DNA from: CBDHDJ01 sp965261645
GTDB taxonomy: Bacteria; Pseudomonadota; Alphaproteobacteria; SHVV01
Direction: 5' to 3'
DNA: 64,000 bases
Assembly: GCA_965261645.1 (NCBI GenBank)
Contig: CBDHDJ010000002.1
Location: 682,001-746,000 of the forward strand
Shown: positions 17,649 to 25,850 of the stretch, in pieces
Numbering within the stretch: the first letter of the stretch is position 1
Layout of the letters: each line of letters opens with the position of its first letter
Position numbers and translations under genes: made by a program
Notes under the pieces: generated by a model
What the model was told of the DNA's origin: nothing
The model's database searches: none
The model's input: the letters and a program-made list of their open reading frames with translations, nothing else

Positions 17649-18791
17649 ATGACCCAGCCGCAACGCTATCTCACCCGCATGACCGTGTTCGTCGTCGCGG
17701 TCATCGTGATCGCAGGCGCGCTTTACGCCCCGCTCGAGCGCGCCTTTCTCGCCAATCCCATCCTCAACGGCGTGATCCTCGGCGTCCTCGTGCTGGGCAT
17801 CGGTTATGTATTCCGCCAAGTTATGCAACTCAAGCCTGAGGTCGACTGGCTCGAAATGTATCGGCGCGACCAACCGGGCCTGTCGGTCCAGCGCGCGCCG
17901 ATGCTGCTCGCGCCGATGGCGACGATGCTGGGCGAGCGGGGCGACCGGCACATGTCGCTCTCCGCCATGTCGATGCGCAGCCTGTTGGACAGCATCAGCT
18001 CGCGGCTTGACGAATCGCGCGAGATCTCGCGCTATCTCATCGGTCTCCTCATCTTTCTCGGTCTGCTCGGGACCTTTTGGGGCCTCTTGGAGACCGTGAT
18101 CTCCGTGGGCGCGACGGTCAAAGGCCTGTCCGCGAGCGAGGGGGATTTCCAGTCCCTGTTCGACAACCTCCAGGCGGGACTGGCAGCCCCGCTCACCGGC
18201 ATGGGAACGGCGTTTTCCTCGTCGCTCTTTGGGCTCGCGGGTTCGCTCGTGCTCGGCTTCCTCGAGCTCCAGGCGGGCCAGGCGCAGAACCGTTTCTACA
18301 ACGACCTGGAAGAATGGCTATCGAGCCTGACGCGGCTCTCGAGCGGTGCGCTCGCGGAGGGCGATCAGTCGGTGCCGGACTATGTCAGCGCGCTCCTGGA
18401 GCAGACTGCGGACAGCCTCAGCAACCTGCAGCGCACCCTGTCGCGCGGCGAGGAAAGCCGCCTCTCCGCCAATACCACCCTGCTCGCACTGGCCGACAAG
18501 CTCGCGACACTCACCGATCAAATGCGCACCGAGCAGGACCTATTGGTCAAACTGGTCGAGACCCAGATGGAGGTGAGGCCCGTGCTAGAGCGGCTGACCG
18601 AGGCCACCGTCAAGATGTCGGACGGCGGGCTCGACGAGGCGAGCCGCACGCATCTGCGCAACATCGACGTCTATATGGCCCGGCTGCTCGAGGAATCGGC
18701 GCAGGGCCGCAGCGAGCTGGTGGACGGCATCCGCAGCGAGATCAAAGTGCTGGCGCGCACGGTCGCCGGCGCCGGCAGCAAGAAGAAATAG
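17649..18791 (+). CDS. MotA/TolQ/ExbB-like proton channel family protein
   Basis: A 380-residue membrane protein. Two N-terminal helices (about 10-30, 35-55) are followed by a cytoplasmic stretch and two more helices: ISRYLIGLLIFLGLLGTFWG (about 124-143) and a segment with APLTGMGTAFSSSLFGLAG (about 177-195), which match the proton-channel signature of MotA/TolQ. A long C-terminal helical region follows. It is not adjacent to flagellar genes. Its MotB-like partner starts 22 bases downstream, so it probably forms a stator-type complex with it. Confidence 0.83.
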   Translation: MTQPQRYLTRMTVFVVAVIVIAGALYAPLERAFLANPILNGVILGVLVLGIGYVFRQVMQLKPEVDWLEMYRRDQPGLSVQRAPMLLAPMATMLGERGDRHMSLSAMSMRSLLDSISSRLDESREISRYLIGLLIFLGLLGTFWGLLETVISVGATVKGLSASEGDFQSLFDNLQAGLAAPLTGMGTAFSSSLFGLAGSLVLGFLELQAGQAQNRFYNDLEEWLSSLTRLSSGALAEGDQSVPDYVSALLEQTADSLSNLQRTLSRGEESRLSANTTLLALADKLATLTDQMRTEQDLLVKLVETQMEVRPVLERLTEATVKMSDGGLDEASRTHLRNIDVYMARLLEESAQGRSELVDGIRSEIKVLARTVAGAGSKKK

Positions 18792-18813
18792 CCCCGCACC
18801 TCGCCGCGCACCG

Positions 18814-20151
18814 ATGCCCGCCCGACGCCGTTCCCAGCGCAGCGACCCCATCTGGCCGGGCTTCGTCGATGCCCTGAGCACGCTCCTGCTCGCCATCATT
18901 TTTCTGCTCGTCGTCTTCATGCTGGCGCAGTTTTTCCTCAATCAGGCGCTCACCGGACGTGACGAGGCCCTCACTCGGCTCAACCGCGAGGTCGCGGAGC
19001 TTGCCGAGTTGCTCGCGCTCGAACGCCAATCCGGCACCGAGCTTCGGCTCAACGTGGCGCAGCTATCGGCCTCTCTCCAAGAATCAACCCGTCAGCGCGA
19101 CGAACTGACGGACCGTATCGATGAGACGACAACGGCGCTCAGCGCCATGACGATACGCGCCGAATCGGCCGAAGCGACGCTGGCCGAGGCGGAACGGACG
19201 ATCACCGCCGATAGGGAGACCATCGAGCTCCAGCTCAAGGAGCTGGCCAGTCTCCGGGCCGACATCGATTCCTTGCGCATCGTCCGGCGCGAGTTGGAAA
19301 GCGAGGTGGGCCGGCTCGCTGCCGCGCTCGATCAATCGGCAAGCGCGTTGACCGCGGTGCGCGACCGCACCAAGGCGCTCGAGGCCGAGCTTGCGACCGA
19401 GCAGGAGCGCACCTTGCTCGCGCAAGAGACCATCGAGGAACGCGACATCCGACTCGCCGAGTGGGGCCGTATCGCGGAGGAGGCGAAACAGCAGGTCGTC
19501 GACCAGAGTTTCATGACGGCGCGGGCGGAAAACCAAGTCGCCCTGCTCAACCAGCAGATCGCCGCGCTGCGCGAGCAACTGACGCGCATCGAGGAGGCGC
19601 TGCAGGCCTCCGAGGCCAAGGATGCGGAGCAAAAGACCGTGATCGCCGATTTGGGCAAGCGGCTCAACGTCGCGCTCGCGCGGCGGGTCGAGGAGCTGTC
19701 GAAGTACCGTTCGGAGTTCTTCGGCCGGCTGCGCGAGGTCCTCGGTAACCGGCGCGATATCATGATCGTCGGTGACCGCTTCGTGTTCCAATCGGAGGTC
19801 CTGTTCGAATCGGGCTCGGCCGAGCTCGGCGCCGAGGGCCGGGTGCAACTCGCCAAGCTCGCCGATACGCTGATTGACATCAGCGCCGATATTCCCGCCG
19901 ACATCCCGTGGATCCTGCGCATCGACGGCCATACCGACCGCATCCCCATCGCGACGGCGCAATTTCCCTCCAATTGGGAGCTCTCGACCAGCCGGGCGAT
20001 CTCGGTCGCGCGTTTTCTCGTTGGGCGCGGCCTGCCCGCCGATCGCGTGGCGGCCACCGGCTTCGCCGAATACCAGCCGCTCGATCCGCGCGATGACGAG
20101 ATCGCCTATCGCCGCAACCGGCGTATCGAGTTGAAACTAACGGAACGCTGA
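18814..20151 (+). CDS. MotB-like peptidoglycan-binding protein with coiled coil
   Basis: A 445-residue protein with one N-terminal membrane helix (FVDALSTLLLAIIFLLVVFML, about 14-34; the aspartate sits where MotB has its proton-carrying residue), about 230 residues of coiled coil, and an OmpA/MotB domain (LFESGSAELGAEGRVQL near 330, then IDGHTDRIPI and NRRIELKLTER). It would anchor the channel encoded just upstream to peptidoglycan. Pairs like this are conserved in alphaproteobacteria away from flagellar loci; the energy-driven process is not known to me. Confidence 0.83.
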   Translation: MPARRRSQRSDPIWPGFVDALSTLLLAIIFLLVVFMLAQFFLNQALTGRDEALTRLNREVAELAELLALERQSGTELRLNVAQLSASLQESTRQRDELTDRIDETTTALSAMTIRAESAEATLAEAERTITADRETIELQLKELASLRADIDSLRIVRRELESEVGRLAAALDQSASALTAVRDRTKALEAELATEQERTLLAQETIEERDIRLAEWGRIAEEAKQQVVDQSFMTARAENQVALLNQQIAALREQLTRIEEALQASEAKDAEQKTVIADLGKRLNVALARRVEELSKYRSEFFGRLREVLGNRRDIMIVGDRFVFQSEVLFESGSAELGAEGRVQLAKLADTLIDISADIPADIPWILRIDGHTDRIPIATAQFPSNWELSTSRAISVARFLVGRGLPADRVAATGFAEYQPLDPRDDEIAYRRNRRIELKLTER

Positions 20152-20179
20152 GGTCACCACGGCGCCGGTGAGCGCGACC

Positions 20180-22015
20180 TCACTGCGCGGCGCTGGACTG
20201 GGCGTCCTCTTCGGACATGTCGAACTGAAGCCCCGCGAGCCGAGCGTAGAGCCCACCCTGGGCGAGCAGCTCGGCGTGACCGCCGGTGGCGACGATCTCG
20301 CCATGGTCCATGACGACGATGCGGTCGGCCTTGAGCACGGTGGCCAGCCGATGCGCGATGACAAGCGTGCTGTGGCCTGCCATCAGGGGCTCGAGCGCCG
20401 CCTGAACGGCGCGTTCGCTCTCGGCATCGAGCGCGCTCGTCGCCTCGTCGAGGAGCAGCAGCGCCGGGTTGCGCAGAATCGCCCGGGCGATGGCGATGCG
20501 CTGACGCTGGCCGCCCGACAGACGGACGCCGCGCTCGCCGAGGTGACTGGCAAAGCCGTGCGGCAGATCGTCGAGAAACCGATCGGCCGCCGCCGCTTGG
20601 GCTGCGGCGCGGACCGCCGCATCGTCAGCGCCGGGTCGGCCGTAGCGGATATTGGTGCTGGCGTCGGCGGCGAAGATGACCGGATCCTGAGCCACGAGCC
20701 CGATCCGGGCGCGCACCTCTTGGGGCTTTGCTGCGCGGATATCGACGCCATCGAAAGTGACGCGCCCTTGGGCCGGATCGTAGAAGCGAAGCAGCAGCTG
20801 AAAGACCGTTGTCTTGCCGGCACCCGAGGGACCGACCAGCGCCACCCGTTCGCCGGGCGCGATCCGCAGCGAGAAGGTCTTGAGCGCCGGCGCATCGGGG
20901 CGGGAGGGGTAGGTGAACGTCACGTCCTCTAAGGCGACGGCGCCCTGGGGTGGGCTCGGCAGCGCGACCGGCTCGGCGGGGGCCGTGATCTGTAGCTCGG
21001 TGGTGATCAGCTCCATGAGCCGCTCCGTCGCCCCGGCGGCGCGTAGGAGGTCGCCATAAACTTCGCTCAGCGAACCGAGCGCGCCGGCGACGACGATGGC
21101 GTAGAACACGAACGCCGCCAGGTCCCCGCCGCCCATGTCGCCGACAACGACATCCTTGGCGCCGATCCACAACACCAGATCGACCGCGCCGAAGACGAGC
21201 AGGATAACCGTCGCGGTGAGCCAGGCGCGGGCGCGGATGCGCCGCGCGGCCGTGCGGAAGGCGTCCTCCGCCAGATCGCGGAACCGGCCGCGTTCCCGGT
21301 CTTCGTGGCTGAAGGCCTGGACGGTGGCAACGGCGGTGAGAGTCTCGTCCGCCATCGCGCCGATATCGGCGACGCGATCCTGGCTCGCGCGCGACAGCTG
21401 GCGCACGCGGCGCCCGAACACCACGATCGGCAGCACCACGACGGGTACGATGAGGAACGTGAGTCCCGCGAGTTTGGGGCTGGTCACTACCAGCAGCACC
21501 GTGCCGCCGAGGAAAAGCAATATGTTGCGCAGTGCCACCGAGCCGGTGGCCCCCACCACGGCCTGAATGAGCGTCGTGTCGGCGGTCAGCCGCGACAGGA
21601 TCTCGCCGGTCTTAGTGACCTCGAAATAGGCCGGGCTGAGGCTGATGACTTTGTCGTAAACGGCGCGGCGGATATCGGCGATCACCCGCTCGCCGAGCCA
21701 CGCGACGAGATAGAAGCGCCCGAACGTTGCCGCCGCGAGCAGGGCGACGACGCCAAACAGGGCAAGGAAATATTGATCGAGAAAGCCGGCGTTCGCAGTG
21801 TTGAAACCGAGATCGATGACGCGACGCAGCGCCTGACCGATCGCCAGCATGGCGCCCGCCGCGACGATGAGCGCGACGATCGCACCGAAGACGACCAGCC
21901 TGTGCGGCACAATGAAACGGGCGAGTTCCCTGAGCGGAGCGAGCTTGCGGCCCTTGGGCCGCTCTTCGCCCCGGTCGTCCGCTGCGCCCGGCGTGGCTTC
22001 CCTCCGCGCGCTCAC
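20180..22015 (-). CDS. ABC transporter, MsbA-like fused permease and ATPase
   Basis: Half-transporter of 611 residues that would work as a homodimer. Six membrane helices lie in residues 30-330; the ATPase has Walker A GPSGAGKTTVFQLLL (about 395-409), signature LSGGQRQRIAIARAIL (about 503-518), and Walker B LLLLDEATSALDAES. The resemblance is to lipid or multidrug exporters (MsbA/BmrA type); substrate cannot be read from sequence. It converges with the MotB-like gene and follows cyaY by 21 bases. Confidence 0.9.
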   Translation of the reverse strand: MSARREATPGAADDRGEERPKGRKLAPLRELARFIVPHRLVVFGAIVALIVAAGAMLAIGQALRRVIDLGFNTANAGFLDQYFLALFGVVALLAAATFGRFYLVAWLGERVIADIRRAVYDKVISLSPAYFEVTKTGEILSRLTADTTLIQAVVGATGSVALRNILLFLGGTVLLVVTSPKLAGLTFLIVPVVVLPIVVFGRRVRQLSRASQDRVADIGAMADETLTAVATVQAFSHEDRERGRFRDLAEDAFRTAARRIRARAWLTATVILLVFGAVDLVLWIGAKDVVVGDMGGGDLAAFVFYAIVVAGALGSLSEVYGDLLRAAGATERLMELITTELQITAPAEPVALPSPPQGAVALEDVTFTYPSRPDAPALKTFSLRIAPGERVALVGPSGAGKTTVFQLLLRFYDPAQGRVTFDGVDIRAAKPQEVRARIGLVAQDPVIFAADASTNIRYGRPGADDAAVRAAAQAAAADRFLDDLPHGFASHLGERGVRLSGGQRQRIAIARAILRNPALLLLDEATSALDAESERAVQAALEPLMAGHSTLVIAHRLATVLKADRIVVMDHGEIVATGGHAELLAQGGLYARLAGLQFDMSEEDAQSSAAQ

Positions 22016-22036
22016 GCTGCCGGCTCCCGGCCCATC

Positions 22037-22375
22037 CTAAGCGTCGGGCTCGAACACGAGCGTCAGCCCCGCCGCCGCCGAGAGATCGTGGCTCAGCACG
22101 TCGCTGAGGTCCGCGCCGCCCCGCGTCGAGATCCAGCGTTTTCGGTCGGCATCGTAGTCGTAGTGGCTGGCCCCGCTCACCGGCGAGGACAGCCAAAGCT
22201 GGCACAACGGCGCGTGCTTGTTGAGCACAAAGGTCGCACCGTCGGCGGTCTCGATGGTCAGGACGCCGCCCTGCCGATCGACCTCCAGGTCGTCCGCCTC
22301 GTCCTCAAGCACGGATTCGATGCGTCCGAGCGCCGCTTCGGCGACCGCTTCAAACGCCTGCTCATCGAGGTCCAC
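22037..22375 (-). CDS. cyaY: Frataxin-like iron donor protein CyaY
   Basis: Iron-binding regulator of Fe-S cluster assembly, 112 residues. An acidic N-terminal helix (LDEQAFEAVAEAALGRIES, ending EDEADDLEVDR) is followed by the beta-sheet with LTIETADGATFVLNKHAP and QLWLSSPVSGASHYDYD, the usual frataxin surface. Start is GTG 22375 with a strong GGGAGG ribosome site on the minus strand, so the longer upstream frame is rejected. It precedes the ABC exporter gene. Confidence 0.9.
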   Translation of the reverse strand: MDLDEQAFEAVAEAALGRIESVLEDEADDLEVDRQGGVLTIETADGATFVLNKHAPLCQLWLSSPVSGASHYDYDADRKRWISTRGGADLSDVLSHDLSAAAGLTLVFEPDA

Positions 22376-22452
22376 GTGATCCTCCCTACCCGCAGGATGG
22401 GTAGGGTATAGCAAGAGAGCCTGGCCCCAACAAGGCAAGGCCCGGCGATGTC

Positions 22453-22481
22453 TTGTCAGCCGGTTCGGGCTCGCGTATAAA
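22453..22481 (+). promoter_or_regulatory. Sigma-70 promoter of rpmE
   Basis: TTGTCA (22453-22458), 17-base spacer, TATAAA (22476-22481), 27 bases before the rpmE ATG. Both boxes are close to consensus and the spacing is ideal, giving a short leader. Confidence 0.65.
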
Positions 22482-22507
22482 GCCCTCCGCGCGGAGGCAT
22501 GCGGACC

Positions 22508-22735
22508 ATGAAGAAGGACATCCACCCCGACTATCACGAGATCACCGTCGTCATGACCGACGGGACGAGCTTCAAGACCCGCACGACGTGGGGCGAGGAG
22601 GGTGATGTGATGACGCTGGAGGTCGATCCGCTGTCCCATCCGGCGTGGACCGGCGGCGGCGTCAAGCTCGTCGATACCGAGGGTCAGGTGGCCAAGTTCC
22701 AGCGCCGCTTCGAAGGATTCGGGCTCGACAAATAG
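22508..22735 (+). CDS. rpmE: 50S ribosomal protein L31
   Basis: L31 of 75 residues starting MKKDIHPDYHEITVVMTDGT and ending RRFEGFGLDK. It lacks the CxxC zinc ligands of the C+ type, so it is the zinc-free form. ATG 22508 is preferred over ATG 22499 on family length. The leader contains the palindrome CCTCCGCGCGGAGG (22484-22497), whose right arm is the ribosome site, so the site can be paired and translation could be self-regulated. A terminator follows. Confidence 0.95.
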   Translation: MKKDIHPDYHEITVVMTDGTSFKTRTTWGEEGDVMTLEVDPLSHPAWTGGGVKLVDTEGQVAKFQRRFEGFGLDK

Positions 22736-22772
22736 GCCGACCGGGCAGGTGGCCGGATCACCGGGCTAGGGG

Positions 22773-22803
22773 AAACGCGGCCCCGAAGGGCTGCGTTTTG
22801 TCG
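22773..22803 (+). terminator. Rho-independent terminator after rpmE
   Basis: AACGCGGCCC and GGGCTGCGTT form a 10-bp stem around a CGAA tetraloop, followed by a short T-run. It also ends the opposite-strand rcdA transcript region, so it may act in both directions. Confidence 0.65.
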
Positions 22804-22835
22804 TTCGTCGCTATGAGGGGCGAACGCGGCCGCGT

Positions 22836-23252
22836 TCACGAAGCATTGCGCATCACCAGCTCGTCAAGCCGGGAAATGCGGCGGAAGAGCGCGTGGGAGC
22901 GCTCGAGCAGACTCCTGAGCTTGGGCGGCATGGCGTTCGCCAGTTCGATCTCGTCCCCGGGCCCCTCGTGGAACCCGGCGAGACGGAACTCCTCTTTCTT
23001 CGCATCGTCGGGGGTAATTTCGCCGGTGTGAACCGCCCGCTGGACCAATAGCCACGTCATGGCGTGGGTCAGATGGTGCGTCAAGCGCAGGGCCTCACGG
23101 CTGTGGTTCAGCGCGGTCTGCTCCGGCAGGCCGCTGAGCTCGCCGGAGGCGGCATAGGCGAAGTAATCGCGCGCTTCGTAAAGCAGCGCGATGGCCTCGT
23201 CATAAGTCCTCGAGAAGAAGATCGTGTTGGTGAGGCCTTCCGAAGGCTCCAT
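22836..23252 (-). CDS. rcdA: Protease adaptor protein RcdA (DUF1465)
   Basis: Three-helix-bundle protein of 138 residues. In Caulobacter, RcdA helps ClpXP degrade CtrA and other cell-cycle proteins. Family features seen: FFSRTYDEAIALLYEARDYF (about 12-31), LNHSREALRLTHHLTHAMTW (about 48-67) and ITPDDAKKEEFRLAG (about 80-94). Start ATG 23252 has a GAGGCGGGG ribosome site. An IS630 copy lies about 80 bases upstream and may have displaced part of its promoter. Confidence 0.88.
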   Translation of the reverse strand: MEPSEGLTNTIFFSRTYDEAIALLYEARDYFAYAASGELSGLPEQTALNHSREALRLTHHLTHAMTWLLVQRAVHTGEITPDDAKKEEFRLAGFHEGPGDEIELANAMPPKLRSLLERSHALFRRISRLDELVMRNAS

Positions 23253-23270
23253 ATCCCCGCCTCGTTGCCT

Positions 23271-23303
23271 CGTTGATGCGTTGATGGTTGATGCGTTGAT
23301 GCC
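23271..23303. repeat. Short tandem repeat upstream of rcdA
   Basis: Four copies of the heptamer GTTGATG, with one-base linkers or overlaps, between rcdA and the IS630 element. On the rcdA coding strand this reads as GCATCAAC-type repeats in the leader. No known binding site was recognised. Confidence 0.6.
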
Positions 23304-23333
23304 CGCCTGTGCTATCGCGAGACATTCACCCTA

Positions 23334-24482
23334 GTGGATTGATCGGATCGAAAGAGTCCGATTTGGGATTCAGTATTGTGCCGTGGCATGCGAGTCTGGC
23401 ACATGCGCGGCGGAATCTCCTTCACTGTATCGGCCGGCGACGGTCAGCGATTGCGCGCGATCGTCGCGGACCCCAAGAGCCCGCAGAAGCACGTCTGGCG
23501 GGCGCGTATTGTCCTTCTGAGCGGCGCGGGTCTGGGTACCTCGGCGATCATGGGCGAGACCGACAAGTCCAAGACCTGCGTGTGGCGCTGGCAGGAGCGC
23601 TTCATGCACGAGGGCGTCGGCGGCCTGCTTCGCGACAAGTCCCGCCCGCCGGGCAAGGCGCCGATCGCGCCTGATCGCGTCGCCTGGATCGTCCGTCAGA
23701 CGCAGCAACCGCCGCCGCACGAGGCAACCCACTGGACGCTGCGCGCGATGGCCAAGGCGGCCGGCGTCGCCGCGTCGACGGTGCAGGCGATCTGGAAAGC
23801 CCACGGCCTCAGCCCGCACCGCTGGCGGAACTTCAAGCTCTCGAACGACCCGGCCTTCGCCGAGAAGCTCGCCGATATCGTCGGCTTGTATGTCGATCCA
23901 CCGGCCCATGCGGTGGTGCTGTCGATCGACGAGAAGTCGCAGATCCAAGCACTCGACCGCACCCAGCCCGGCCTGCCGATGAAGAAGGGCCGCGCCGGCA
24001 CCATGACCCATGACTACAAACGCCACGGCACGACCACGCTGTTCGCGGCGCTCAACATTCTGGATGGAACGGTCATCGGGCAGAACATGCAGCGCCACCG
24101 CCATCAGGAGTTCATCCGCTTCCTCAACCGCATCGAGCGCGAGGTGCCGGCGGACAAGGCCATCCACGTGATCCTCGACAATTACGCGGCGCACAAGAAG
24201 GACAAGGTCAGCGCCTGGCTCGACCGTCATCCACGCTGGACTTTCCACTTCACGCCAACCTCGTGTTCGTGGCTAAATGCCGTCGAGGGCTTCTTTGCCA
24301 AACTCACGCGGCGCAGGCTCAAGCACGCTATCTTCCATTCCCTCGTCGATCTCCAGGCCGCCATCAATCGCTTCGTCCGTGAATACAATGCCGCCAACCC
24401 ACAACCATTCATCTGGAAAGCACATCCCGATGACATCATCGCCGCACGAAACCGAGGGTTCCAAACGTTGAAATCAATCCAC
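23334..24482 (+). mobile_element. IS630 family insertion sequence
   Basis: Element of about 1.15 kb between rcdA and hsp20. Terminal inverted repeats are GTGGATTGAT at the left and ATCAATCCAC at the right, and TA is duplicated on both sides (23332-23333 and 24483-24484), the normal IS630 target. The symmetry extends one base beyond (CTAG). One intact transposase gene fills it. Confidence 0.93.
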
Positions 24483-24485
24483 TAG
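23388..24485 (+). CDS. IS630 family transposase
   Basis: DDE transposase of about 365 residues with an N-terminal helix-turn-helix pair and a catalytic core; visible acidic motifs are VLSIDEKSQIQ (first D), VILDNYAAHKK (second D) and SCSWLNAVEGFFAKL (final E). ATG 23388 or 23403 may be the start. The stop codon TAG (24483-24485) is made of the TA target duplication plus one flanking base, so the open frame depends on the insertion site. Intact and probably functional. Confidence 0.9.
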   Translation: MRVWHMRGGISFTVSAGDGQRLRAIVADPKSPQKHVWRARIVLLSGAGLGTSAIMGETDKSKTCVWRWQERFMHEGVGGLLRDKSRPPGKAPIAPDRVAWIVRQTQQPPPHEATHWTLRAMAKAAGVAASTVQAIWKAHGLSPHRWRNFKLSNDPAFAEKLADIVGLYVDPPAHAVVLSIDEKSQIQALDRTQPGLPMKKGRAGTMTHDYKRHGTTTLFAALNILDGTVIGQNMQRHRHQEFIRFLNRIEREVPADKAIHVILDNYAAHKKDKVSAWLDRHPRWTFHFTPTSCSWLNAVEGFFAKLTRRRLKHAIFHSLVDLQAAINRFVREYNAANPQPFIWKAHPDDIIAARNRGFQTLKSIH

Positions 24486-24511
24486 CACAACAATGAAAAA
24501 AATCTCCGCCC

Positions 24512-24539
24512 CTTGCAATGACATGGTTAATGACTACAT
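24512..24539 (+). promoter_or_regulatory. Possible RpoH-type heat-shock promoter
   Basis: CTTG (24512-24515) and CTACAT (24534-24539) are 18 bases apart, resembling the alphaproteobacterial heat-shock sigma pattern. It lies just right of the IS630 element and upstream of the thermometer-like leader of the first hsp20. Weak by itself; position is the main support. Confidence 0.4.
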
Positions 24540-24549
24540 CAGGAGTTGA

Positions 24550-24649
24550 GCGGACGCCGTGTCAGGGTCTGCTCGGAAACCGCAGGTCCGGCCCTAGGGC
24601 GGACCGAATTGATGTTCAGATTGCTTCTCAAGGAGGGTCTGAAGCGATG
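24550..24649 (+). promoter_or_regulatory. ROSE-like RNA thermometer in hsp20 leader
   Basis: The leader can fold into three hairpins. The last (24615-24643) has TTCAGA pairing with TCTGAA and, inside, TTGCTTCT pairing with AGGAGGG, so the ribosome site AGGAGG (24631-24636) is closed. The guanine in the TTGCT motif is bulged, the hallmark of ROSE elements, which melt on heat shock. The earlier hairpins are GCGGAC/GTCTGC (24550-24572) and GGTCC-GCCC/GGGC-GGACC (24585-24605). ROSE leaders are typical of small heat-shock genes in alphaproteobacteria. Confidence 0.75.
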
Positions 24650-25106
24650 CGCAACTACAATCTCACACCCCTATTCCGTTCCACGATCGGCTTCGACCGG
24701 TCCAACCGCCTGTTCGACACGGTCAACCGCCTTAGCCAGTCCGATCTCGCCTATCCGCCTTACAACATCGAGCGGCTAGGCGAAGATCGCTACCGCATTA
24801 CCATGGCGGTCGCGGGCTTCAGCCTGGACGATTTCGAGGTAAACCAGCACGACAACGTGCTCGTCATTTCCGGCACGGCCCAGCCCGAGCCGGAAGGCGT
24901 GACCACCCTCCATCGCGGCATCGCCGGGCGCGCCTTCGAGCGCCAGTTTCGAGTTCGCCGAGCACGTCGAGGTGACCGGCGCCACGCACGCCGACGGTCT
25001 GCTTATCATCGACCTCGTGCACGCCGTGCCCGAAGCGATGAAGCCCAGGACCATCGAGATCAAGGCGAACGGCGGAACCGCGGCCGATCGACCCAAGGCG
25101 GCCTGA
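24647..25106 (+). pseudogene. hsp20: Hsp20 family small heat-shock protein, frameshifted
   Basis: IbpA-class small heat-shock protein of about 152 residues if repaired. The N-terminus (MRNYNLTPLFRSTIGFDR, YNIERLGEDRYRITMAVAGF) is in one frame up to AGRAFERQF. After a run of three T (24947-24949) the rest (EFAEHVEVTGATHADGLLI to PKAA) is in the next frame. One T too many explains it: removing it restores a normal alpha-crystallin domain. The gene still carries the ROSE-like leader, so decay seems recent. A sequencing error is the alternative. Confidence 0.85.
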
Positions 25107-25191
25107 GGCCTCTCCGCACCCGGCTCGACGGGACGGGCGCTCGGCGTGGCTTACGCCGGCCGCGCATCTGAATCACCGCCGGACCCGTTGG

Positions 25192-25209
25192 GTGCGGCGC
25201 TCGCCGCAC
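25192..25209. other. Perfect hairpin between the two hsp20 genes
   Basis: GTGCGGCG and CGCCGCAC form an 8-bp stem with a two-base loop about 65 bases before the second hsp20. No T-run follows, so it is not a standard terminator; it might shape the leader of the second gene. Confidence 0.4.
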
Positions 25210-25273
25210 GGCGGGCGCGACCTATCGAATTCGCCATCATCGAACCTGACAGAACGAAAAAGGAGTCACGACC

Positions 25274-25780
25274 ATGACACGAAGCGGACTTATGGCCCCC
25301 TGGCGCCGGGGTACACGCTTTCCGGCGCACAAGGCCACCATGTATCCCTTCGCGACGCTCGGACGCGAGATCGACGATCTCTTCGATCAGACGTGGGAAG
25401 GTTTTGATCTGGCGCCCTTCGGCGCGGCGCGCCGGGAGGAGAGCGTCATCAGCCCGAATATCGACGTGAGCGAGAGCGACAACGAGTTCAAGATCACGGC
25501 CGAGCTCCCCGGCATGGACGAGAACGACATCGAAGTCGTGCTCGCCGACGATCGGCTGACGATCAAGGGCGAGAAGAAGGCGGAGAGCGCAAAGAAAGAG
25601 GACAACTTTCACCTCGTGGAGCGCTCTTACGGCTCGTTCGAACGGTCCTTCCGCCTGCCGCCCGAGGTCGCCGGCGACAAGACGGCCGCCCGTTTCGACA
25701 GGGGCCTTCTCACCGTCACCGTGCCCAAGACCGCGGCCGCCAAGACCTCGGTCAAGAAAATCGGCATCAAGAAGAGCTAG
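25274..25780 (+). CDS. hsp20: Hsp20/alpha-crystallin family protein
   Basis: ATP-independent chaperone of 168 residues. The alpha-crystallin domain runs from about 58 to 158: SPNIDVSESDNEFKITAELP, then VLADDRLTIKGEKKAE, ERSYGSFERSFRLP and the GLLTVTVPK motif near 150; a lysine-rich tail ends KKIGIKKS. It has a strong AAAGGAG ribosome site and no ROSE-type pairing was seen in its leader. It follows the broken hsp20 by about 170 bases and ends at a clear terminator, and may now carry the small-Hsp function here. Confidence 0.95.
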   Translation: MTRSGLMAPWRRGTRFPAHKATMYPFATLGREIDDLFDQTWEGFDLAPFGAARREESVISPNIDVSESDNEFKITAELPGMDENDIEVVLADDRLTIKGEKKAESAKKEDNFHLVERSYGSFERSFRLPPEVAGDKTAARFDRGLLTVTVPKTAAAKTSVKKIGIKKS

Positions 25781-25801
25781 ACCGAGCCAACCTCGAAAGA
25801 C

Positions 25802-25830
25802 CCCCCGGCGGCGCAAGCCGGGGGATTTTT
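25802..25830 (+). terminator. Rho-independent terminator after hsp20
   Basis: CCCCCGGC and GCCGGGGG form an 8-bp stem with a seven-base loop, followed by ATTTTT. Strong, and placed 22 bases after the hsp20 stop. Confidence 0.85.
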
Positions 25831-25850
25831 CTCGACCGCCGGCCGGGCGG

